Shown here in pieces: positions 17,448-25,514 of a DNA stretch of 64,000 bases; position 1 is the first letter of the stretch; each line of letters starts with the position of its first letter. Where the stretch lies: assembly GCA_963759125.1 (NCBI GenBank), contig CAVWXN010000001.1:186001-250000 (forward strand), read 5' to 3'. The stretch comes from JABDQA01 sp963759125 (GTDB lineage: Bacteria; Desulfobacterota; Desulfobulbia; Desulfobulbales; Desulfocapsaceae). Below the pieces are notes generated by a model. The model was not told where the DNA came from. It did not search any database and saw only the letters and a program-made list of their open reading frames with translations. The translations under genes and the position numbers were made by a program.

Positions 17448-17873
17448 ATGAGTGAATGGTTGATTTTCCTAGCGATAGTTCCTTTGTCCTGCATATACCT
17501 GACAAAGAACATGTACATAAAAAACAGGTTTATGTGGTATGGCATTTCTTTTGGAATGGTAATTGCGCCTGTAAGTTTTGGTTTAATTCAGATGACTTAT
17601 ATTCCTTTTATAGGGAAATTGTTAGGGCTTGTCGGCGTTATTGGAAACCTGACGCATGGATCAGTCGGATATATAAGTCTGCTCTGGAGTGGAACGATTG
17701 AGCCGAATACAGTGATCACAGCAACTGAGCTTGTTATAATCAACATTTTTAACGGTGTCCTGTTTGCCTACATCTATGGTCTGATCGGACACGCTGTTGA
17801 CAAAAAACTGGCGAAAGAGAAAGAAAGTATACCAGCGCTGAGGACATCGTTACATACTGCAACTTCTAAATAG
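17448..17873 (+). CDS. Small multi-pass membrane protein of unknown function
   Basis: One hundred and forty-one residues with about four hydrophobic helices: one at the N-terminus (WLIFLAIVPLSCIYL), then MWYGISFGMVIAPVSFGLI, a central one and one near residue 105, ending in a charged cytoplasmic tail. GGAGG precedes the ATG. I do not recognise the family. It lies between the cytochrome pair and the PAS sigma-54 activator, downstream of the tandem TTGYGTTTCTGCAA sites, so it may be controlled by that activator. Confidence 0.6.
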   Translation: MSEWLIFLAIVPLSCIYLTKNMYIKNRFMWYGISFGMVIAPVSFGLIQMTYIPFIGKLLGLVGVIGNLTHGSVGYISLLWSGTIEPNTVITATELVIINIFNGVLFAYIYGLIGHAVDKKLAKEKESIPALRTSLHTATSK

Positions 17874-18160
17874 TTAGTGCGTAAACGCTGCGCCATGGTT
17901 CAGCGAACTGGATGGTGGAACAGCATTTCTCCACCTTGCCAACCAGCTCAGATATCCTCTTTGAAGGGCGAAATTAAGGTTGTATCCCCTATAAGTTCTG
18001 CTTTTATTAAATTTCACCTATGTGGTGATAATCGGAAGATTTCATATTAAGAGAGAGATACGCATCTATGGGTTCTGGTCCGGACGAGGATGATTGCTGG
18101 CAATATAAACTCTCTGGGCAAAAACATGTAGGATGCCGAGATGGTTGGCAATTGGAACTG

Positions 18161-19507
18161 CTACCCCTTGGTAATGTTGTACTTCTTCATTTTTCGCCAT
18201 AACGTACTCGGATTAATTGATAGGTAAGACGCAGTGGCGGTTCTGTTCCAGCTATGTTTATCGAGCGCTGTTCTGATAGTATTCTCCTCAGAGGCGGCAA
18301 GCGGGTTTGTAGTCAAAGTCACCTCGCTCTCTTCTCTGCTCCGATAGGCATTACTCAATTCTTTTGGAAGATGATCCAATTCGATTATGTTTCCATGACA
18401 GAGTATGAAGGCATATTCGATAAAGTTTTCAAGTTCCCTGACATTGCCAGGAAAATCATATTTCATAAATGTATCCAGGACCTCACTGGAGACACCTTCA
18501 ATGTACATGCCCTTGATAATATTAAATTTATTAATGAAATTATCTACCAGGAGTGAAATATCCTCACGACGACTGGACAGGGGCGGTAAAAAGATTTTGA
18601 CAACATTGAGACGGTAGAACAGGTCTTCCCGGAATTCTTTATGGGCAACCAGATCGGCGAGGTTCTTATTCGTTGCAGCTATAATCCTCACATTTGCCTT
18701 AACCGTTTCCATGGAGCCAAGGGGTTCATATTCCATTTTTTCCAATACCCGCAATAATTTCATTTGCAAGGCACTTGAAATGTCACCTATTTCATCAAGT
18801 AAAAAGGTACCACCCTCAGCTAGTGAAAAGCGGCCAGGTTTATCGCGTTTTGCTTCGGTAAATGCGCCTTTTTTATAGCCGAACAGTTCAGATTCCAGCA
18901 GGGTGTCAGGCAGAGCGGTGCAGTTTAAAACCACAAACTTGCCGGAACGTTCACTCAGGTCATGTATCGCTTTTGCAAATAGTTCCTTTCCTGTACCACT
19001 TGGACCTTCGATCAGAACGGTACTGTTACTTTTTGCTATATCCGGCAGGATGTCGAGAATTTTTCTGATTTCATTGTTCTTGGAGATAATATCAGAGATA
19101 GACCACTGCCCTTCAATTTTTTTACGTAAAAACTCTATAGCGGAAATATCCCGCATAGTCTCCACACCGCCGATAACTTCTCCAAATTCATCGCGAACTA
19201 CTGAGGCGCTGATTGTCACCGGTATCTGTTGACCATCACTTCTGACAATATTGGTTTTTCTTGAAAGTTTTTCTTCGCCGGTAAGCATGCTTTCATTTAA
19301 AAAGCATTGCTTCTTGCATTTAATACTGCTGCCGCCTAATACCTCATAACATTTTTTCCCGACAGCCTGTTCTTTCTTTAAACCGGTTATCTTTTCTGCT
19401 GCATGATTGAAGTATGTAATCGTCTGTTTACAGTCGATTGTAAAAATGCCATCGGCAATTGAATCGAGAATAATATTGTTCCAGTCCTGATCGTGTTGTT
19501 TGATCAC
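18161..19507 (-). CDS. PAS-domain sigma-54-dependent activator
   Basis: Single-protein sensor and activator. A PAS domain (~10-120) contains a Cys-rich insertion (SSIKCKKQCF) and ends in the usual MRDIS. The AAA+ domain has Walker A GPSGTGKE, the loop motif GAFTEA (in place of GAFTGA) and Walker B FLLDEIG, and is followed by a Fis-type helix-turn-helix at the C-terminus (NRTATASYLSINPSTLWRKM). No receiver is present, so activity is governed by the PAS ligand, perhaps redox or haem. It is divergent from the IclR gene and convergent with the small membrane protein gene. The cytochrome region is a plausible target. Confidence 0.9.
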   Translation of the reverse strand: MIKQHDQDWNNIILDSIADGIFTIDCKQTITYFNHAAEKITGLKKEQAVGKKCYEVLGGSSIKCKKQCFLNESMLTGEEKLSRKTNIVRSDGQQIPVTISASVVRDEFGEVIGGVETMRDISAIEFLRKKIEGQWSISDIISKNNEIRKILDILPDIAKSNSTVLIEGPSGTGKELFAKAIHDLSERSGKFVVLNCTALPDTLLESELFGYKKGAFTEAKRDKPGRFSLAEGGTFLLDEIGDISSALQMKLLRVLEKMEYEPLGSMETVKANVRIIAATNKNLADLVAHKEFREDLFYRLNVVKIFLPPLSSRREDISLLVDNFINKFNIIKGMYIEGVSSEVLDTFMKYDFPGNVRELENFIEYAFILCHGNIIELDHLPKELSNAYRSREESEVTLTTNPLAASEENTIRTALDKHSWNRTATASYLSINPSTLWRKMKKYNITKG

Positions 19508-19969
19508 GTCATCCTCTGAAGCAACGCAGGATAACCTGCTCTGGCATCGTTCTGTTCTAGTATAATTATATCATGAAGCCAAACGCCTGTCCCAGATGTA
19601 TTAATTGAGATAGCCGAGAGAAATATGATCTGACTTCGATCGCTAACCTCTCGTCATTCTGATAGGCAAATCATGGGGCAACAAGGGTGGATCGTCGCTG
19701 GTTTCTGTCCCACCTGGAAATCGGATGGAAGGCATACGACTGATGTTTGCTTAGATATCGCTGCCTCCCTACCGCAGGTAGCATCACAGAAAACAAATAT
19801 AGGCATATGCTCTATAGTCGTAATCTTCCCAGCCATTAAGATATTGCAAAACACACTGATTACTTTCAATGCAACAACTCACGCATATCTAACTGTAATA
19901 GATATAATTATTTAATAATTATATATGTTAATATACAAGTTATATTGTAAATTATTATTGTAATATAAG

Positions 19970-20027
19970 TTGACATCATACGTTTAGATTATTATCCCAT
20001 ATATAGATATCTTATTCTATATATGGG
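19970..20027 (+). promoter_or_regulatory. Promoter and 12-bp inverted repeat before iclR-type gene
   Basis: TTGACA at 19970-19975 followed after about 16 bases by TTATCC gives a possible sigma-70 promoter. CCCATATATAGA (19996-20007) and its exact complement TCTATATATGGG (20016-20027) form a palindrome ending six bases before the start codon, suited to autoregulation or to masking the ribosome site. The wider 19508-20032 gap is very AT-rich near 19900-20030 and holds no gene I can support. Confidence 0.45.
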
Positions 20028-20032
20028 GACAA

Positions 20033-20809
20033 ATGAACCCTTTAAGCAAGGTGTTTACCATCATCGAAACGGTGGTTAGCAAGCAGAACAAGGGGGCCAC
20101 CTATTCTGAAATTATCAAAGATTTAGACCTGCCGAAATCTTCAGTTCATAGAATTTTAAAAGACCTTACCAACCTCGATTACTTCACTTACGACCCTGCC
20201 ACAAAACGATATTTCGGCAGCTTGCGCTTCTCCGCACTCGGTGCGCAGGTAATGACCAATTTCAGATTAAGAGACCACATCCATCCGTTCCTTCTGGAGC
20301 TGCAGCATGATACTCAACATACGGCGAATTTGGGAATCCTCGATGGAACACAGGGCGTGTTCGTGGATAAAATCGAGTCTCGAGATTTTGGCATAAAGCT
20401 CTTCTCGGAAATCGGCAAACCATTCCCGCTCCACTGCACCAGTCTTGGAAAAATACTGTTGGCGTATTCACCCGCTTCCACGCTTGAAATCCTGCTCGAT
20501 CAACCACTTAAAGCTGAAACCGAAAAAACAATTACCAATCCAGAGGATTTGCGGAAGGAACTTTCGCGTGTTGCCAAGCAGGGTTATGCCATTGACGATG
20601 AAGAAATAACCAGGGGGATAATGTGCGTGGCAGGCCCGGTGTTCGATTTCGATGAGCATCTTCTGGGTGCGATCAGTATCGCTTTCCCAGCGTATCTCAA
20701 GCACGATCGCACCATCGAGCCGGAAATAGCAGCAATAAAAAAATATGCGGCAGCGATATCCAAGTCGTTAGGCGGCAGTCACACTGCCTTAGGTTCTGTA
20801 ACCCGATAG
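20033..20809 (+). CDS. IclR-family transcriptional regulator
   Basis: N-terminal winged helix-turn-helix (~5-65: GATYSEIIKDLDLPKSSVHRIL), followed by the IclR effector-binding domain (~75-250: PFPLHCTSLGKILLAY, YAIDDEE..RGIMCVAGPVFD). The stop lies 16 bases before the TRAP transporter gene with AAAGGAGG between, so regulator and transporter form one transcript. IclR proteins commonly sense the imported carboxylate or its breakdown product and control the adjacent uptake genes. The ligand is unknown. Confidence 0.92.
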   Translation: MNPLSKVFTIIETVVSKQNKGATYSEIIKDLDLPKSSVHRILKDLTNLDYFTYDPATKRYFGSLRFSALGAQVMTNFRLRDHIHPFLLELQHDTQHTANLGILDGTQGVFVDKIESRDFGIKLFSEIGKPFPLHCTSLGKILLAYSPASTLEILLDQPLKAETEKTITNPEDLRKELSRVAKQGYAIDDEEITRGIMCVAGPVFDFDEHLLGAISIAFPAYLKHDRTIEPEIAAIKKYAAAISKSLGGSHTALGSVTR

Positions 20810-20825
20810 CAAAGGAGGAATCGAC

Positions 20826-21827
20826 ATGAGAAGCAGAATAGTAGTTTGGTTGTCTTTATTAGTGGGTTTTCTGGTGTTGCTACCGATCGGTCAGGCAGCG
20901 GCGGAGAAAGCCTTTGTTTTCAAATATTCCAACTCTCAATCGGACACCCATCCGAGGTCGGTGTCTATGTATTATTTCAAAGATCTTGTTGAAGCAGCCT
21001 CCGGCGGCAGGATAAAGGTCGAACTCTATACTTCCGGAGTCCTTGGCAAGGAGGCCGAGGTGTTGGATATGGTCAAGACCGGTGAACTGCAGGGATGCCG
21101 TGGCGGATTATTCGAGCGTGCTAATAAAATGTATCTGCTTTATACGCTGCCGTTTTTCTTTGACAATACCGACCAGGTGTTAAACCTGATGCGCGGCGAT
21201 TTCGGTACAAAAGTGAACGAAGGGGCTATGGAAGAGGGGATATATGTCCCTGCCTGCGGAGTAGCCGGAGGATTTAGAAACATAACCAACAATGTGAAAC
21301 CGATTAAGGCACCAGCCGACATCAAGGGGTTGAAAATGCGGACTCCGCCAATCGATATGACCATCAAGACCTTCAAAACTCTGGGGGCAAACCCTCAGAT
21401 GGTGGCTTACACGGAAACCTACATGGCACTTAAATCAAATGTGGTGGATGGCCAGGAAAACCCGTTTTCAAACACCGTGGACATGAAGTTTTACGAAGCC
21501 CAGAAATACCTCTCGGTGGTCAACTGGCAAATTCATCCTGATCCGTTCTATGTAAATCCAGACTGGTACAACTCCCTGCCCGATGATCTCAAACAGATCT
21601 TCGACGCTGCAGCCAAGGCAGCTATGATCTACAGCGACACCATCTGGCTGAATTCGGAGAATGATTTTTATAATTTCCTAAAGTCCAAGCTGGAGACCAA
21701 CACCCTGACACCAGAGGTTACCGCCCTGTTCGCCGAAGCGGCTAAACCGGTCTGGCAGCAGTATGTGGATGACGGCTACTTTTCCTGGGATGACATCAAG
21801 GCAGCGCAGAAGGTAGCCAAACAATAA
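20826..21827 (+). CDS. dctP: TRAP transporter periplasmic binding protein (DctP family)
   Basis: Secreted solute receptor. A signal peptide of about 26 residues (hydrophobic core, cleavage near QAAAEKAF) is followed by the DctP fold: FKYSNSQSDTHPRS, a GG..ELYTSGVLG region, LKMRTPP (with the ligand-carboxylate-binding Arg expected here) and the VDGQENPFSNT signature. Length of 333 residues is normal. Ribosome site AAAGGAGG. Together with the two membrane genes downstream it forms a sodium-driven importer, typically for C4-dicarboxylates, keto acids or sugar acids. The exact substrate cannot be deduced. Confidence 0.93.
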   Translation: MRSRIVVWLSLLVGFLVLLPIGQAAAEKAFVFKYSNSQSDTHPRSVSMYYFKDLVEAASGGRIKVELYTSGVLGKEAEVLDMVKTGELQGCRGGLFERANKMYLLYTLPFFFDNTDQVLNLMRGDFGTKVNEGAMEEGIYVPACGVAGGFRNITNNVKPIKAPADIKGLKMRTPPIDMTIKTFKTLGANPQMVAYTETYMALKSNVVDGQENPFSNTVDMKFYEAQKYLSVVNWQIHPDPFYVNPDWYNSLPDDLKQIFDAAAKAAMIYSDTIWLNSENDFYNFLKSKLETNTLTPEVTALFAEAAKPVWQQYVDDGYFSWDDIKAAQKVAKQ

Positions 21828-21849
21828 TCCTCCCCCTCGAGGCAATGAA

Positions 21850-21890
21850 ACATTACAGCGTGAGTCCCACTGGGACGAGCGCTGTAATGT
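21850..21890 (+). promoter_or_regulatory. Intercistronic hairpin between dctP and dctQ
   Basis: ACATTACAGCG (21850-21860) and its exact complement (21880-21890) flank a second small stem TCCC/GGGA. No T-run follows. A stable stem-loop here would protect or partly terminate the dctP message, giving excess binding protein over permease. Confidence 0.6.
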
Positions 21891-21910
21891 ACAATATTAT
21901 CCGGTGATCC

Positions 21911-22411
21911 ATGGAATCGCTGAAACGGGCGGCAAACTTACTGACCTTGATTCTTGACGGTGTGATCGCCTCCTTTTTTGCCGTCATTCTGCTGATTACT
22001 ATCCTGCAGGTGATCCTGCGCTATGTGTTCAATGAGTCCATCATCGGTGGCAACGAATTGATGGAAGGGCTCTTCATCTACACGACGGCTATCGGGGCAG
22101 CGGTGGCCGTGAGGCGCCGTCATCATATCAACATCAGCTACCTGGTTCAGCAACTGCCGAAATTTCTGCAGCGCCTTGATGATATAATGGTCCATGCACT
22201 GATAGCCTTTCTCAACGGCGTTATGATTTTCTACTCCATCCGCTGGATCGGCAAAGTCGGTTCTAATGAGTCGCCGGTAATGCGAGTTCCCGAGTGGATC
22301 TTTCAGATCAGCATTCCGATCGGCTGCAGCCTTGTCATTGCCTATTGTCTGGTGATGATCGCACTTGCCGTCTGGGACGAATCGGCTGCCCAGGGAGATG
22401 AGTCATGCTGA
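21911..22411 (+). CDS. dctQ: TRAP transporter small permease subunit (DctQ family)
   Basis: A 166-residue membrane protein with four predicted helices. It carries the DctQ features VILRYVFNESIIGGNELMEG and AVRRRHHINISYL after helix two. It begins 83 bases after dctP and its last codons overlap the dctM start by seven bases, so the two permease subunits are translationally coupled. Confidence 0.9.
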   Translation: MESLKRAANLLTLILDGVIASFFAVILLITILQVILRYVFNESIIGGNELMEGLFIYTTAIGAAVAVRRRHHINISYLVQQLPKFLQRLDDIMVHALIAFLNGVMIFYSIRWIGKVGSNESPVMRVPEWIFQISIPIGCSLVIAYCLVMIALAVWDESAAQGDESC

Positions 22412-23682
22412 TTCTTCTTTCCAGCCTGATCATTTTTCTTGTTCTCGGGGTTCCTATCGCTTACTCGCTTGGACTCTCAGCGCTTGCTTACTTCTGGGTG
22501 GTTCATCCTGAGCTGATTTCCATCCTGCCGGCGAGACTTTATGCCGGCATGAACTCCTATGCAATGATCGCCATGCCGCTTTTCGTATTTATGGGGCTGC
22601 TGATGAACTCCGGTGGCATTACCGCCCGGCTTATTGACTTCAGCCTGCTGTTTGTCGGTCGCCTGCGGGGGGGACTTGGCCTGGTCAACGTAATTGCCAG
22701 TATGATTTTTGGCGGCATTTCCGGCTCCTCAGTTTCGGATACGGCATCAGTCGGGGCAGTGCTGATTCCTGAGATGAATAAAAAAGGCTACTCACTTGAA
22801 TTTGCCAGCGGCATAACGGTGGCCTCATCTACCATGGGGATGATTATCCCGCCAAGCGTACCGATGGTGATCTATGCTTATATATCTGAAGAGAGTGTCG
22901 GTCGCCTGTTTCTGGGGGGGCTGATTCCGGGGGTGATGATTGGATTGCTGATGCTCATCATTACTTTGTGCGTTTCCTATTATAACAAATATCCAAAGGA
23001 GACCATAACCCTGTCAGCCAGAGAAAAGGCCAGTCTTACCGGCAGAGCTTTTCCCGCGCTGATCATGCCGGTATTCGTGGTCGGGGCGGTGGTGCTTGGC
23101 TTGGCCACGGCAACCGAGTCCGCCGGTCTGGGCGTACTCTATGCCTTTTTGGTCGGGTTGATCCTGTTGCGGGAACTGGAGTTGAAGGTGATTCCGAAAC
23201 TTCTGCGAGATGCGATTCAGACCAGCGCTACTGTTATGATCATCATCGCTCTGTCCAAGCTTTACGTGTGGATCCTTGCTCTTGAAAGGATTCCACAGTC
23301 TCTGGCCATGTTCGTGGCGGGGCTCGAACTGCCGGTTTTTGTGATCCTCTTTGTGGTCCTTGTAATCATCCTGCTGGTCGGGACCTTTGTGGATGTGAGT
23401 CCGGCGATCCTACTGTTGACTCCTGTCTTTCTACCCGCAATGAAGCTGTTGGGCATTAATGGAATCCAGTTCGGAGTAATCCTCATTACCGGCCTGGCAG
23501 TAGGATTGGTGACACCTCCCGTGGGAATGTGCCTCAATGTCTGCTCGGCCATTTCCAAAGTCCGGATTGGTACGATCTTTAAAGCTGCGTTGCCTTTTCT
23601 GATCGCCAACCTCGTTACTTTGATCCTGATTACCTACATTCCGGCTCTCAGCCTATGGCTGCCAGCAGCGTTGATGGACTGA
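22405..23682 (+). CDS. dctM: TRAP transporter large permease subunit (DctM family)
   Basis: A 425-residue polytopic membrane protein of the DctM/ion-transporter superfamily with about 11-12 hydrophobic helices. Motifs visible include FVFMGLLMNSGG, the GGISGSSVSDTASVG stretch, IPPSVPMVIYAY and GLVTPPVGMCLNVCSAIS, which form the substrate and sodium sites in this family. It is the last gene of the iclR-dctPQM unit. The following 507 bases are non-coding. Confidence 0.93.
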   Translation: MLILLSSLIIFLVLGVPIAYSLGLSALAYFWVVHPELISILPARLYAGMNSYAMIAMPLFVFMGLLMNSGGITARLIDFSLLFVGRLRGGLGLVNVIASMIFGGISGSSVSDTASVGAVLIPEMNKKGYSLEFASGITVASSTMGMIIPPSVPMVIYAYISEESVGRLFLGGLIPGVMIGLLMLIITLCVSYYNKYPKETITLSAREKASLTGRAFPALIMPVFVVGAVVLGLATATESAGLGVLYAFLVGLILLRELELKVIPKLLRDAIQTSATVMIIIALSKLYVWILALERIPQSLAMFVAGLELPVFVILFVVLVIILLVGTFVDVSPAILLLTPVFLPAMKLLGINGIQFGVILITGLAVGLVTPPVGMCLNVCSAISKVRIGTIFKAALPFLIANLVTLILITYIPALSLWLPAALMD

Positions 23683-24189
23683 ACTTAATACACCAACTAA
23701 TATTGCCACTTCGAAGCTATACATTTTTTCGCAACCTCAAAACGGTAGGTGTTTCCTGCTGAACCTAACGATTCTCGGACGACGAGCAGTCTATTTGTCT
23801 GATGTCAGACATCTCAGGAAGAATCATCGGATTCATGGACAGCCTAATATTTCAAACTGCCAGTGGAACCCCCTTCCGAGGTATTCCTGAATCCCCTCGC
23901 CATCACTAGATCATGGGCACATGTAGTACTACTACCCTGTTGTATTGACGCATCAGACAACGCTTTCAATTGTATTATCTATACACTCCTGGTGGAAAGA
24001 AGAAGATGCCTGTGAGCAGGATGAACATTCCCAAGTACAGGGATTTTCAGAAATTCCATCTAGCTGACAGATGAATCCACGATCAGTCAGCAGCGTATGT
24101 TTGAGGCAATATAATTGAACGATTAACCTTGGCAAAATTGCAACAGCAGGCCCCTAACGAGGTCAAATTCAAACTGATGGAGGGGTACC
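23683..24189. other. Non-coding gap after TRAP operon
   Basis: Five hundred bases without a supportable gene or clear terminator. The last part contains the GGAGG ribosome site of the GAF gene. Confidence 0.5.
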
Positions 24190-24819
24190 ATGAAGGAGCA
24201 TCTAAATTATGAAATTTTTCTGAAAGTAGCCAATGCCATCTCTCATTCAAAAGAACCGGAAGAGGTCGCCTTGATGACGGTTGAAGGGATTAAGACCGCC
24301 CTGGATACCAAAGGCTGCGCCCTGTTCCTGCTTGACAAAAAGAACGATGAACTGAGCGTAGCGGCTTCTTACGGACTGAGTGACGAGTATTTAAATAAGG
24401 GACCTTTGAGTTCCCTGCAGTCCATTGCTCAGACACTGCAGGAAGGCCCTGTGGCTATTCAGGATGCTGCGAACGACTCCAGGTTGCAGTATCCCGAGGC
24501 AGCCCTGAAAGAGGGCATCGCCTCAATATTATCAGTACCGATTCAGGTCAGTCAGACCACCATGGGAGCACTGCGCGTCTATACGTCAGAACCGCGGAAT
24601 TTTACTCTGAATGACATCAACTTCGTTTATGCCCTGGCCCAGATATCCGGCATGTCCATTCGGCTGGCCAGGTATTCGAAGGGACTCTTAGCCAGTATCG
24701 ATATTTTGAGGGATATGCGAGAGGCTGAGACCCGGAGAAAAACTAGGATGACTCCATTTGAAGGGGTTCCCGTCAGCTTTTCACCCGAAGAGTCGAAAAT
24801 GCAGTACGAAACAAGCTGA
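24190..24819 (+). CDS. Stand-alone GAF-domain protein
   Basis: A 209-residue soluble protein consisting of one GAF domain (~10-165: GCALFLLDKKNDELSVAASYG, ILSVPIQVSQTTMGALRVYT) plus a basic C-terminal tail (REAETRRKTRM). GGAGG precedes the ATG. No output domain is present, so it should work through partner proteins. Its last 85 residues are repeated almost exactly in the remnant at 11353-11613, and the GAF of the kinase at 1644 is a more distant relative, suggesting a lineage-specific family. The ligand is unknown. Confidence 0.8.
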   Translation: MKEHLNYEIFLKVANAISHSKEPEEVALMTVEGIKTALDTKGCALFLLDKKNDELSVAASYGLSDEYLNKGPLSSLQSIAQTLQEGPVAIQDAANDSRLQYPEAALKEGIASILSVPIQVSQTTMGALRVYTSEPRNFTLNDINFVYALAQISGMSIRLARYSKGLLASIDILRDMREAETRRKTRMTPFEGVPVSFSPEESKMQYETS

Positions 24820-25056
24820 CAACTCCACGGCCCTGATCAAATCTTACCCATAAGACAATGTGTTTCCCTTGAGGAAGCGACCGGGTTTCTTCGTGCTTAT
24901 CAAGCGTCCTAACGGATGTTGAGCGATTAGATTCTCTTGTCTCACCCAACGGTCCGCCCCCGTCTCGGTTGCTTGGACCGTGAATTACTTCTCGAAACGA
25001 ATCCCAACAACGTTTGGCTTGGCAATCTTAACGAGGCTGAAGACCGGGCTGGATTA

Positions 25057-25154
25057 AGGTTCATAGAATAGGGTTATCAATAATTGCAATAGATTCTGAT
25101 GGAGGTGGAAGTGCCGCTGGTGTGCAGCTATTGATAACCCTATTCTATTAACCT
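25057..25154. repeat. 98-base element with 26-bp inverted ends
   Basis: A 26-base arm (25057-25082, AGGTTCATAGAATAGGGTTA and six more) is matched by its reverse complement at 25129-25154 with one mismatch, enclosing 46 bases. It encodes nothing and resembles a MITE or a very strong stem-loop. The surrounding 24820-25514 gap is otherwise empty as far as I can see and becomes AT-rich toward the next gene. Confidence 0.65.
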
Positions 25155-25514
25155 AAATTCTCGACTTTGCTTAAATTGATGAGATTGGCAAAGGACATCT
25201 TCTCCCCTGCTGAATTTTGGATTGGGTCACAAATCACTACTTGTGTGTTTTGTAATCTCTGCAAAGATTGACAGTATTATTTGGGACTGTGTTTGTTTGA
25301 AGATTACTTAGCTGTGTGTCCACGCCAAAGGGTTCATTTCAGGTTTCAAAAAGCACAATATCTTTGCGTATGAGCCGATACTTTCAAACTCGGCAATATT
25401 GATCATAATGATCAAATAAGATAGGGTGTAAAATTTCAAAGGACCTCTTGTTTAAACTTTCTTAGCTGTGTTTTTTCATTAATTAGCTATTTCTATTCAT
25501 TATCAATTATTTGT

